Shown here in pieces: positions 35,101 through 43,464 of a stretch of 64,000 bases of DNA. A program made the translations under genes and the position numbers. Position 1 is the first letter of the stretch. The number at the start of each line of letters is the position of its first letter. Origin of the DNA: Chondrus crispus (Eukaryota; Rhodophyta; Florideophyceae; Gigartinales; Gigartinaceae); assembly GCF_000350225.1 (NCBI RefSeq), contig NW_005178692.1, positions 103,749-167,748 on the forward strand, in the 5' to 3' direction. Under the pieces are notes generated by a model that was not told where the DNA came from, searched no databases, and worked only from the letters and a program-made list of their open reading frames with translations.

Positions 35101-35205
35101 GGGCACACACCTCGCCGGGTCAACGTGCACGAAGCCGTCAAACATGTCGGCGAAAGACATTGCGCTCTCGGCCTCATGACGATCACCGGCCGGCGGGCTT
35201 TCCAT
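32182..35205 (-). CDS. ParB-like / DNA adenine (or N4-cytosine) methyltransferase fusion
   Basis: Intact ORF of 1,007 residues, single exon. Residues 27-120 resemble the ParB/Srx fold: HVDPARCVPGARIR, then a helix with ALAHSIS, then YGVCDGAALLEAL at 103-115, matching the usual vidGhhRleA strand-helix. Residues 120-330 are helical and could hold DNA-binding segments. Residues 390-500 are disordered. The methyltransferase domain spans about 535-790: motif IV is DLPYNIG (542-548; usual D-P-P-Y) and comes before motif I DCMCGTGTAG (740-749) with TDIDFD after it, the order of the beta class. An acidic linker and a basic PPTKKQKM (875-882) suggest nuclear import. The C-terminus has a cysteine cluster (C947, C952, C966, C993, C997). 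It would methylate DNA bases; the substrate is unknown. The ATG at 35205 is the first in frame. Confidence 0.75.
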   Translation of the reverse strand: MESPPAGDRHEAESAMSFADMFDGFVHVDPARCVPGARIRAVSKSRVRALAHSISTLSFVSASAALTVYKALTSDLIQAGKAVDDPTAERAIQEGEKTGNVWYGVCDGAALLEALVMLAEEAPTPQDRKDFKEMRPQARLLRTCSRHSMVMLGTMLNAASSNRVKLTYADMLAAGKHLLDQVRAVDGELHLVRRAMDMYHSLASNGRRKDAAAYARVSNNSKFASSPAQGFESENTFRQRLQIARKFHWPALHLMQSVMTEIGYENLWTSSNTKATGIHKLTSLQQKRLITRVKFLKKDTGAVTKSQVDAASFAMTVTSTHISRLLGYLGYNVYVNDDAGLEAVDENCTVPEKTPTGEFRRELLHMVNTGAADKLIAEQISDQGTAADTSHMIPPALLQAARAGGEDSATRCRIAEGRNNVAQVSRNGVAEKNEMGDSETGGPAPVQPELSDGEGPLSDYDVQCAPHTPGLPNDPNTPGSPTALQMPLPKGKQVLNLEASAVAREKLSCMNIEMFRESFELFSSKSYFGDHVRGRAMLVIVDLPYNIGVSKGTRDFISAEDVKRVVTHAAEACATRGNILLFCSWQTYVLIVTTLQSMGSSCPVYFNIIPITIEREVVLRRRAPGKMMRPDNGQELVLVLYKSIDRFTHLDQPYSYLKHTTRARTVNIIDHVRPFSGKFLWNSYFEGYLDTDDVYSTQTSGLRAPRGSRRRKQIRPEQKSIDLLKDLGLAYCKPGGLWYDCMCGTGTAGIAALELGSPAVMTDIDFDCIDASAPLLLQLLEKRKMMQGAKKHLQRRKNTLPESSSDEGPDKAEVSSHLGSVSEQESHAGDDDMINASEIDANVEPGSGEGARSAIRDGCDIIKIGKDDEREEAEPPTKKQKMEIAGGDADTDQQLLQLLDQMSSSRNLPLMRKRRGRRMTAARGFRCAAASICAVLSDDELTFDMKCGNMACASDANGGGRLHDMCAGKVWMSTAAKKLDLWSEPANGEPGYCSLTCWKMVARSARM

Positions 35206-35342
35206 TTCGCCGACTTCGAGCAGATGTGCGATAAATCTAGCAGATTGCTTCTGATCGTAGTCCTCTGCAAGCGAGCTGCTGAGCGATGCGTCCTCACTCG
35301 ATGTTGTAAAGGATCCAGTGCCATCAGCACAGTGAGATGACT

Positions 35343-35396
35343 CGGCTAGGCTGAGTTGGCCTGCTTCATGCGAAGCAGGCCAGTACAGCCTAGCCG
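35343..35396. promoter_or_regulatory. Large near-perfect palindrome upstream of the methyltransferase gene
   Basis: An 11-bp outer arm (CGGCTAGGCTG, pairing with CAGCCTAGCCG) and a 10-bp inner arm (GGCCTGCTTC, pairing with GAAGCAGGCC) are separated by AGTT/AGTA mismatches, around a 4-base ATGC centre. It lies 138 bp before the ATG at 35205. It could be an operator, a recombination or partition-type site, or an RNA hairpin. A CACGTG lies nearby at about 35409. Confidence 0.75.
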
Positions 35397-36746
35397 ACGC
35401 TGATCACCACGTGACCGTCGCCACGTAGAGAAGTTGACGTGTTCATCAGCTCATATCCCTATCCCCATAACACTGTCAGCAAAGAACGAATAAACGATAC
35501 TCGGTGTTTGGAAGAGGCAAAAATATTAGCCAAGGCAAAGAATATCGACATTTCGGGATATCATACCCTTACTTACAGCGATCTGAGAGTTATGACAGTG
35601 TTGTTTTTTTCCGAAGTTTTACGATTTCCTTCTGCCAACAAATATATTTGGACCTCTTATGACCTGAATAAGCATTATCGGGTGCTTGCTGACAGTGGGT
35701 TCAGTCTTCGTCAATCGAAACAACGGCAGCGTGGATTCCGAGCGAAGAAATGTAAACAGTGGACAGGATTCGGCTCATGCGTCTGGGAGGGATCTTCGCG
35801 AGCCAAAAAATGTGAAAGTTGAGTTCGAGAAAGTTGGAGTGGAGCATTGTACACAGAACTCTGGGAGCCATATATTTAATCTTTCACCCTTCCCCCTTCC
35901 TAGCCCCTCTTTACTTTTCATATTCAATTTCCAAGCCTTCCGTCCCCGTCTCCGCACTTGGTGCGTTTCCGCCGCTATCGTCATTCCCTGGTCGCCTTCC
36001 AATGCGTGATTTGCCCGTGACGGCGTCCCCGAGCACCCATACATTCGCTTGAGCTTGGCGACCAGTTTTTCCGCCTCGCCTTCCTCCATTCTGCGCCGCG
36101 ACCCTCTCATGATGATTTAGAGGCGTTTGAGCGTTTTCAGATTGCTGATGGATGCCCTCGTAGCAAGGCGAATGGCGCTGAAGAAAAGGTTTCCAGACGT
36201 CCAAGTGAGGCTTTCCAACCCAGCTGAGTTTGAGTTTGAAGATGAGGACTGATATGGCCTACCTAAGCAGGATTCCATGTATTATTCATAGGGGTATTTG
36301 TTCGTTCCCTCTCACGGGAAGTTTGTATGCGATTGCTGGGGATATACAACATCTCTGTCACCCGTTTATAGTTTGCCGTGAACTGACAGATGTTGACGCA
36401 TGGAGACAGTTCAAGCAGGACTAATGTGCTGAGCGAGGTGTGCATATAACAACAACATGGAACTGGATTTGAAGATAACGACATGAAATCTCCCTTTTTA
36501 TTTCTCTCCAACTCATAGTCAACTTCGGAGCTCCGGGCACCATTTTCGTCATAGAAATCCGTCTCTTCCTCCCACAAACCGTTGTAACTATCATCCGCAA
36601 ATCAAATAACCGCCATCGACGGCGTTATAACGCCGTGTGCAGAGTCTGAATATTCATAAACTGCACTAAATCTCCGCGAAAGCCTTGGTCCGTCATTTTT
36701 AATCCATGAGCGCGCTGCCGAATACTTTCTATCCTCGCTTGCTGAT
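35397..36746. other. Spacer between methyltransferase and transposase-like genes
   Basis: About 1.35 kb. A plus-strand ORF of 127 codons (35439-35822) and minus-strand ORFs of about 100 codons (36110-35775; 36577-36263) have no recognisable domains; any could be a small accessory gene but none is supported beyond being open. The minus-strand gene at 36747 ends here, so the spacer should hold its terminator and the methyltransferase promoter. Confidence 0.4.
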
Positions 36747-39068
36747 CTAGCCACCAGCATCTCGAGATTCACACGTGACTAACGTCCTCGATATTTCTTT
36801 TTGTACTTTCACTGGGAGCTGCCCGCTCCGAAGAAGCTTAGGAAATTTGCAGAGAACGGAATCGACATAGATTTCGTCAGCATCGCCAACCGCAGGGCGA
36901 AATTTAGCTGTCAGCTCTGCGACTCCATTTTCGGGTTCCATCCATTGGACGCACAACACCGCGATGCGTTGCTCTTGCCCAGGAACAGGATTGCTCTTTT
37001 TCCGCTTCACTATCGCTCCAATCCAGAATCTCCCGAACTTGAGCTGGGTGACGTGCGGTCGGACCACAACAAGATCTCCCACATTGTACTCCACGCCCGC
37101 GATCGGTATCTCATCCATGTCGAAGTCAGGCTCCTCATCTTCAGAGCCTGGCGAGAGCGACTCTCTGCATCGCCCATCAGGCAGCCGTTCTCTCATGTAT
37201 ACCGCATCGCGTGTGTAATGCCCGTTCATCTCTGGACAAGTGCTTTGGTTCCAAGCGCATGGAACTTCGCCACCAAGTGTCAGTCTTGCGATGAGAGTTC
37301 TAAGAGCTTCCATGCTCGCCTGGGACCCGATCCGACGTTCAACTGCCTGAATGCGTCGCGTCATCCTGTGCGCGTCTTCTGTAGTGCTCTTCTTGCGTAC
37401 AAGAGGAGGAATTGTCATTTTTCGTAGGTCCAAACTTAAGCCTGGGCGCAGAAACCCCCCCGGCAGCCCAGAAGACAGTAGAGACACGGAACTCTGCGAA
37501 ATTGGCCAAAGCTTGACCTCACACGTAGAGGCACCTGCTGCGTCAACTGTGAATGAGAACTCGTGGTACACAGTAAATCCACTGAGCTCTGAGGACGGTC
37601 GAAGAAGCCTATTAACCTCGAACAGAGCTTTCGTGTTGATAGTTGAGTCAATATGTGATATGATCGGCTGCGGAGTGAAGCTCTCCCCAAGCGCGGCATG
37701 TAATTCAGGAATAGTGCATATGTTCTTATCACGGATGCCGGCCCCAGTCCTAGAAAACATCTGATCAATGTCCTCATGAGTGTGACCTTTAGGCAGATAA
37801 CGTGCCACCACTTTTTTGAATACTCCTCGAACGACAAGCAGCTCAAAATACCCATGAGTGAACGAGTTTTTGTTCTCGCGGGTGCAGTTGTCGAGTTGAA
37901 CAAAGAGCACGGGCGGTAATATGAGATCCAAGGCTTGTAATCGGTTACTCTCGGACGTAATAACTCTGTGAATCACCTCGACTACAAGGTTGGATCCAGT
38001 TAGATTGTAGTCCTCCGCAGTGAACAAAAATGCTCCGGCACCAGCTGACTTCCCTCCGTGGTTCAGTACACCAATGAGATGTATGGGAATACCCAGCCCA
38101 ATTGAAGAAGCCTTTGATTTGCTCGCAAAATGTGGCAATGCGTACTTCACTTGATCAGCGCCGTCTACAATCAAGGAAATCGTCCTGTCAGGGCGGAGCT
38201 GCGCTTCGTCTCTTGTCGCGTAGTACATGGCACGACTTGCACGTACGAACTGGATATGCTCGGACCGTCTCCGCAGCGTATCCTCTCTTTGCTCCGTGGT
38301 CAGAGGTCCATCCAAGTCTTCGTCAAACTCGACGCATGTATCACACCTAGCAAACCCGTGCAGTCGTCTCGTCTTGATCTCAGGTGCAACCTCCTTCCAG
38401 GTCCGCACAAAGTGCGTGTAACCGCATGGGAGGCGACCAAGCGCCCTCTCCTGTTCACAGTAGTCTTCCCACACCTCTATTTTGTTGCGTTGTGGGAGAT
38501 GGAAAACATCGCGCTCCGGACTGTTGTCAGCGTCTCTAGATTTCACTCCGAGAAGATACGCAGCAACAAGGGTGTGCTTGCTGCCATCCAAAGATCTTGC
38601 GCGCCTATTGGCATACGGTGAAGACGGCGCATGCGGAGTACCAAGCACACTATTAAGTAAGTCCGGCGACGCTGTTGTTACACTGCGCATGTATGAACGA
38701 CAGACTACGATCCCATGGTACTGAAAAACAGGCTTGTTCTTGCTGCTCGATCCACTATCAGAATCTCGGTCGTCAAGCGCATTTCGATCGGCCACGAGTC
38801 CGATGAGAAGTCGTTTCCGGTGAACTTGAGTTTTGCCGGCGCAAAAGGAACGACGGAGGCCCCTCGACTGCTGAAATGGAATGATCTGGCCACATCGCTG
38901 TGCGCAGCACTCCACCGGTGGTTTGTACGTCCCCGCTTCATTCGCAAGCGCATTACGCCTCATTGGAGCAGAGGACTTTGACTTGCTGATTGCATTGCGA
39001 TTGCGAGAGCTTCTTCCACGCCGCACAGAACCGCGTTGGGACTCTGAATCAGAGCTGGAGCGTGGCAT
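36747..39068 (-). CDS. DDE-like transposase candidate (DUF7869-type) with BAH-like tail
   Basis: Intact ORF of 773 residues. The N-terminus is basic and disordered, followed by cysteines at 54, 55 and 59 and VVCRSYMRSVTTAS (121-134). LHGFARCDTCVEF at 236-248 is a second Cys pair. The catalytic-looking core has D302 in LIVDGAD, D393 in VQLDNCTRENKN, and 428-435 GHTHEDID. This D...D...HED pattern is the hallmark of the uncharacterised proteins I know as DUF7869 and suggests an RNase H-fold DDE enzyme. Residues 655-745 (VGDLVVVRP, FWIGAIVKRK, VLCVQWMEPE, YVDSV) look like a BAH domain, which would bind chromatin. It is the best transposase candidate because it lies between matched inverted repeats. 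It is an intact single-exon gene on the same strand as the methyltransferase. Confidence 0.72.
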   Translation of the reverse strand: MPRSSSDSESQRGSVRRGRSSRNRNAISKSKSSAPMRRNALANEAGTYKPPVECCAQRCGQIIPFQQSRGLRRSFCAGKTQVHRKRLLIGLVADRNALDDRDSDSGSSSKNKPVFQYHGIVVCRSYMRSVTTASPDLLNSVLGTPHAPSSPYANRRARSLDGSKHTLVAAYLLGVKSRDADNSPERDVFHLPQRNKIEVWEDYCEQERALGRLPCGYTHFVRTWKEVAPEIKTRRLHGFARCDTCVEFDEDLDGPLTTEQREDTLRRRSEHIQFVRASRAMYYATRDEAQLRPDRTISLIVDGADQVKYALPHFASKSKASSIGLGIPIHLIGVLNHGGKSAGAGAFLFTAEDYNLTGSNLVVEVIHRVITSESNRLQALDLILPPVLFVQLDNCTRENKNSFTHGYFELLVVRGVFKKVVARYLPKGHTHEDIDQMFSRTGAGIRDKNICTIPELHAALGESFTPQPIISHIDSTINTKALFEVNRLLRPSSELSGFTVYHEFSFTVDAAGASTCEVKLWPISQSSVSLLSSGLPGGFLRPGLSLDLRKMTIPPLVRKKSTTEDAHRMTRRIQAVERRIGSQASMEALRTLIARLTLGGEVPCAWNQSTCPEMNGHYTRDAVYMRERLPDGRCRESLSPGSEDEEPDFDMDEIPIAGVEYNVGDLVVVRPHVTQLKFGRFWIGAIVKRKKSNPVPGQEQRIAVLCVQWMEPENGVAELTAKFRPAVGDADEIYVDSVLCKFPKLLRSGQLPVKVQKEISRTLVTCESRDAGG

Positions 39069-39246
39069 GGGAACCGACGCCGAAGTCCGAATGCGGACCG
39101 CCGTGGAATACTGCTACGACAAGCAGCAGAAGCATGCGCCCCGCGCAGTGGCTGACTAAGGTCCGGGGCATACCAGTCTTTCGCGCCTAATTTCAAGACC
39201 AATCTGCAGTCTTCGCTGGAATCTATCGAGAATAAGCCCTACAGCA

Positions 39247-39929
39247 ATGATGCCGAGACAAGGCTGGAAAAATCTTCGGCAGGGGAGCAACGCCCTGCCG
39301 ACGCCGCCACCCCTTGCCCACGGCACGTCCCATTGGGCAATGCTCTCGCGCAGTGCAACGGCTGGCGTGCCAAGTGGTGTCGGCGGGCGTGGAGAGGCCG
39401 CTGCCCGTGCCGCACCGCGAAGGGCAGGACAGGGCGACATGATGGAGCACATGCTGCATGTGCCGGGCGGCGGGAACGCGGTGGCGAGGGATGGGGACCG
39501 CATGACGCGGCTAGAGCAGCTCAGGAAGAAGCTCCCGCGCATGATTGAGGGCGGGAGAAGGCCCTGGCCCTGCCGCTGCACGAGCTTGTCAGAGGCAAGC
39601 TGGAACGCGAGCAGGCGTATAAGATCGCGTCGCAGAAGGTCAGCGCCAAGTGGGCGCGGGTAGTTGGCAAGAATTGCGAGAAGGAGGTGTTAAACTTTGC
39701 GAAGGGAACCGCAGAGACAGATAGGAGGAATATGAGCGCTGTCGAGGAGGGCTTCAAGATGTTTGAGGAGCGTGAGAAGGAAATCCAGATGATGCTTAGG
39801 AATGGGGGCGTGGGGAGCGATGTGCAAGTTGTGAGGAATGAGGAGAAGTTCTTCAAGATCAGCTCGAAGTCGCTGGAGTGTCCAAAGAGGAGCTTCTGGA
39901 GCTCCTCCTTGGACACTCCAACGAATTAA
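39247..39929 (+). pseudogene. Broken coiled-coil gene fragment, probably captured
   Basis: A GC-rich frame (39247-39663) ends with EQLRKKLPRMIEGG and then shifts at about 39.56 kb. The next frame continues as charged helix (LHELVRGKLEREQAYKIASQ, then a stretch to EEREKEIQMML), open to 39929. Long Glu/Lys-rich helices are reminiscent of the C-terminus of decapping scaffold EDC4/Ge-1, but that is a weak resemblance. Its codon style differs from the neighbouring transposon genes (G/C-ending). Confidence 0.4.
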
Positions 39930-40084
39930 TGATGGAAAACTCTGACGACAGTGATTGTTAAAACTCTGGGTGTGCACAGCATGCGACAGAGAAGCAGCTT
40001 GATGCCAAGATAGAGGAAGTAAAGCATTCTCTGAATCAATAAGAGAAGGCAAGTTCGAGATAGAAGAAGCGAAAAGGAGTGATA

Positions 40085-40490
40085 GGAATGAACTTCATGC
40101 ACATAGCGTCGCGCTGCGCGGCCGCCAGTTCGACGCCCGTGTCGTGCGCTGCGTACGCCACGTCCACCAGAAGCGGATCACGGCCGCCGAGTGGCACCCG
40201 GCCGGCACCCACATCGGCACGGGAAACAAGGCCGGCATCATGGGCTTGTGAGGCGTCAGCGACGTCCGCCTCGGCGACTCCCCGCACGCGTGCTGCCGGC
40301 CGCAGCGCCGCCTACGTGCACTACTGCAACCTCACCACCTTTGCGTTCGTGCCCACAAGGGACGACGTGTACAGTTGCGCGGCGGACAGTGTCGTGCAAT
40401 GGGTCGCGCTGGAGCTGGTCGCGATCGCCGCACAGCAGGAGAAGCGGAACGAGGGCGTCAGAGGCGGGGAGGAGGTGCTCAAAATGAACT
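40085..40490 (+). pseudogene. Broken WD40-repeat gene fragment (DDB2-like), probably captured
   Basis: One frame reads RVVRCVRHVHQKRITAAEWH then PAGTHIGTGNKAGIMGL, a typical WD40 blade, and meets a TGA (about 40249) where tryptophan would be expected in LWD. After a frame change YVHYCNLTTFAFVPTRDDVY and SCAADSVVQWV form the next blade. The wording resembles DDB2/WDR76 repair proteins. Frame breaks show it is dead. It lies between the transposase-like gene and the right inverted repeat. Confidence 0.45.
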
Positions 40491-40832
40491 CAGAGGGATA
40501 GCATGGGCAGCGCAATTCTAAGATGGCGTACAGCTTGGCGGGCGACGGAAACGGGTTGTACATCGGTGATAGTGCCGGCTAATTGTGGCCCGTGGACTCG
40601 CAGGAGGCCGGCAAAAAGGGGGTGTGCTGGCGGTTGCATAGAGGCAAGGTGACGTGCGCGGGAGTCAACGTCGCGGGGGGAATCTGATGGCAACGGCGAA
40701 CAATGGCCGGCGGGTGTGTGGGAGGCGTGGCGGATTGAGTGAGGCTCCGAGCTGGGGTGGTACTCTTCGTCACGGACTCCAAGTGCAAGTTCCTGAGCTT
40801 GAGACCAACGAATATATAAAATATTTATCGGG

Positions 40833-41071
40833 TACCGTGATGGCGTGACAGTCACGGGGAGGGCTACAAGAGCACCAAGAGACCTCCCAGGGTCAAAATG
40901 CAAACAGAAGACGCTAAGATACTTGCAGAACCCCTAAGGAGCTCCCATTACTTATTGTCTAGTGTCTTCAACGACTGCGGAATAGTTTTGTAACGTTTTG
41001 GTGGGCTTATAACATAACTAAAGAAAAGAACGATCTTTGCACTAGAAACCGATCTACCGGAAACCCCTGTT
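40833..41071 (-). repeat. Right terminal inverted repeat of the DNA transposon
   Basis: Reverse complement of 30763-31000 with about 17 differences by eye, including one single-base length change. Ends AAACCCCTGTT, followed by the CGTA duplication. Confidence 0.88.
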
Positions 41072-43449
41072 CGTATCGGATTCTCGCTCGTCGCGGAAGA
41101 GGACGAGGCGGCCGGCGGAGGCTCCGCCCCGCCCACGACCGGTGCAAACCTTTTCGGATCCCGGTCCTCCCTCGACAAGGGTGAGCGCGCTGGCAGAGGC
41201 CCCGCGCTGGCCCAGCGGTCGTGCATGGGCGTGCGCGCTCCGACCCTAAGTCGGGAGGTCCACGCAGCCGAGGAACTGTCGCTCGAGGAACCCAAGTACG
41301 GCGCCAACGCCGCCGCCACGCTGCGAACCGGCGGGGGCCGGAGCGGAGGACGGCTATCCGGCGAAGGCGGCGGAGCCTCTGTCTTCCAAGACGGAGATTC
41401 CGGCCCGGTCACCCCGGCGAGTGGTAACCTGGGAGCCTCACCAGCCCCCAAGGGAGTCTCGTAGGCAATCTCGACGACCTCCACCGAGCCCAGCGGGGGC
41501 GGCAAGGGCCTCTCCATTTCTTCGTCGACCTCCGTGGCCCCGTAGGCCGACCCAAGGGGGCACGCCTCGACTACCACCGAGGTGGGGGGCTGGGGTAAAT
41601 TCCGTAAGGTCTCCTGCGGGGGAGCGGGACCCATTGAGCCCCACTCCCTTTCAAGTCCGTGGAGGTACGCTACCCCCGGCAGCTCCGCTTGAGCGGGTGT
41701 CGCCGTGGGGGCCTCCTCGAGAGGGAGTCCTGGTGAACCCGGTATGACCGACTGGTCGGGGTCTTCATGAGGACCCTCCAGTTCTTCCTCCCCACGCCGA
41801 GGCATGTGACGGATGACTCCGGTACGGTAATCGTACAAGATAAAGTCTGTGTCGTCCCTCCACGGCCGGTGAAGGGTGAATTCCAAGAGCTGGTTGGTGT
41901 AGTCGGCATCGAATGGGGAACCTTCGACCAACGCGGCTATCCCGACCGATCGGATCAATGAAACCAAAGACAGTTGCAGGCGGAACAGCACGCCCGGGCA
42001 GGGGTGATGCCGGCGCGCGTCCAGACGCGGGTCGGGACAGCGCGTGAAGAACGGCATCCCCTCACACACCGCACGGAGGAAGCAGTGGAGCACGAGAGCT
42101 GCCCACTCCTACAGCGGGATGGCACGGACCAGCGCTCGCTGCTGGTTATCCACTGCGGTCCGAGAGCCCTACAACCACCGTGAGGCGACGTACGCCATCA
42201 CACTGGGCGTCGGCACGCAGAGGTGCTCGGGCGCCTCAAAATCGGACCAGTCGGTGGGCAGGTGCGGATAGAGCTTCGACCGCGCTTGGACTGGCACGGA
42301 GAAGAATTCCGTGCAGTGCCAGAGGTGGAAGAAGAAATCCGTACTTCGCCAACGGAGGCGGCTCTCCCATGCGGCGTCCTCGCCCCACCGGCGACGGTTG
42401 GCGACGCTGTACCAACCCCATAGCGGGCGGGGGAAGGCCACCAACCGAGCATGGGGGACCGCTTGGTCCGCCCGGCCGAACCGGGCGAGCAACGGCAACA
42501 GGGCCTTGTGGTACGCCACCTCCTCGGGGCAGCGGACATACATGATGTCACTCCCCGGGTCGGAACCCAAAACCCGACACGACGAATGGCGCCAGCGGTC
42601 GATCCAGGCCTCGCCTTGGGTCCGCTGACCCCCGTGACGTTTCGCCGACCGGCTGCGGGCCCCACGTTGAACGGGGATCGTCGCAAAGCGCGCCGCGTCG
42701 AGGTACCGATGGGCAAGCTTGCTGTATTCCGGGACAGTTAGCGGGGGCTCCGGAGCGGCAGATGGCCGTCCCGTGCGCCGCTAGCGGTGGTCGAGTTCTT
42801 GACCAGGAAACGCGCGGCGGGCCGTCTCTCGTAGACTCCTTGATCGATTGGCTCGCACACCGCGGTTCCTCCGGGGCCTTCTGATCACCGTTGAACGGTC
42901 CGCTCTCCCGAGCGGGTCAGGAGAGGCCGGTGTTACCGTTGCTTCTCTCAACCGACTTACCGCTCGGGCGAGAGACGGGAGACGCGGTACAGTGATACTC
43001 CGCAGCAGTCTCAGTAGGGGAGAGCGGGGCGGTGTCGCCTCAGCCCTCGACCGTACCGCCGGCAGATCCACCGCCGGCACCGTCGGGTTATTCACCTGTT
43101 CCGACATCGGTGAGATAATAGGGACAGAAGAAGTCGTGGAAGTAGCTCGTACCGTCTGGTTGGGAAGAGATGAGGTTAGTACGGGTGACGGTCGATCGCA
43201 TGGGGGAGCCAGAGTCTTGACCGCATGGGAATCCTCGCCCGGCTTATATAGCCGAGCGAAAGACCGCCGAGCTGCCCGACCGGGGCCCCGGCGCTTGCCC
43301 ATTACGAAAGAAGTCAACGCGGTGCGGTCGTCGGCCAGGAAGGCGGCAGCAGATACCGATAACGGAATAGACGTGCCAAGCACGGTCGTCGGGACGGCTG
43401 GCAGTGGAGATACGGAACCCGACCGGTCGGCACGAGGACGTGCCGTCAC
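41072..43449 (-). pseudogene. Gypsy-B antisense ORF, N-terminal and middle parts, with three TAG codons
   Basis: The minus-strand frame starts at ATG 43449, 15 bp inside the 3' LTR, and stays open to the transposon at 41071 apart from TAG at 42783-42781, 42171-42169 and 42111-42109. With the piece at 30762-30491 it makes 881 codons. It has an Arg/Ser-rich N-terminus, a Trp/Phe-rich middle (ARLVAFPRPLWGWYSVANRR, WRSTDFFFHLWHC), a Pro/Ser-rich region and a C-terminal coiled coil. I recognise no family. Some giant plant gypsy elements carry an antisense ORF between pol and the 3' LTR; this occupies the same place. The three identical stops could be decay (CAG to TAG) or, less likely, recoding. 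Confidence 0.6.
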
Positions 43450-43464
43450 TTAAGAAGGGGGGTC
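43450..43464 (+). other. Gypsy-B polypurine tract
   Basis: TTAAGAAGGGGGGTC directly precedes the 3' LTR; the purine run AAGAAGGGGGG is the expected plus-strand primer. Confidence 0.7.

Larger units (their letters stand above)
30763..41071. mobile_element. 10.3-kb TIR DNA transposon with transposase-like and ParB-methyltransferase genes
   Basis: Inverted repeats of about 240 bp (30763-31000 and 40833-41071, roughly 93% alike) begin AACAGGGGTTTC. The flanks carry CGTA at 30759-30762 and 41072-41075. Excision with one CGTA restores an 881-codon frame in Gypsy-B, which fixes both ends. Two long intact ORFs lie on the minus strand: a DDE-like transposase candidate (36747-39068) and a ParB-methyltransferase protein (32182-35205). 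The right part holds broken plus-strand gene fragments. A 4-bp duplication is typical of the Sola superfamily, but membership is not established. Confidence 0.85.

Noticed and set aside
42109-42783. TAG readthrough or an alternative genetic code in the antisense ORF
   Set aside because: TAG and TAA also end or interrupt other ORFs here, so there is no evidence of recoding; decay is the simpler explanation, though the pattern is listed as a finding.
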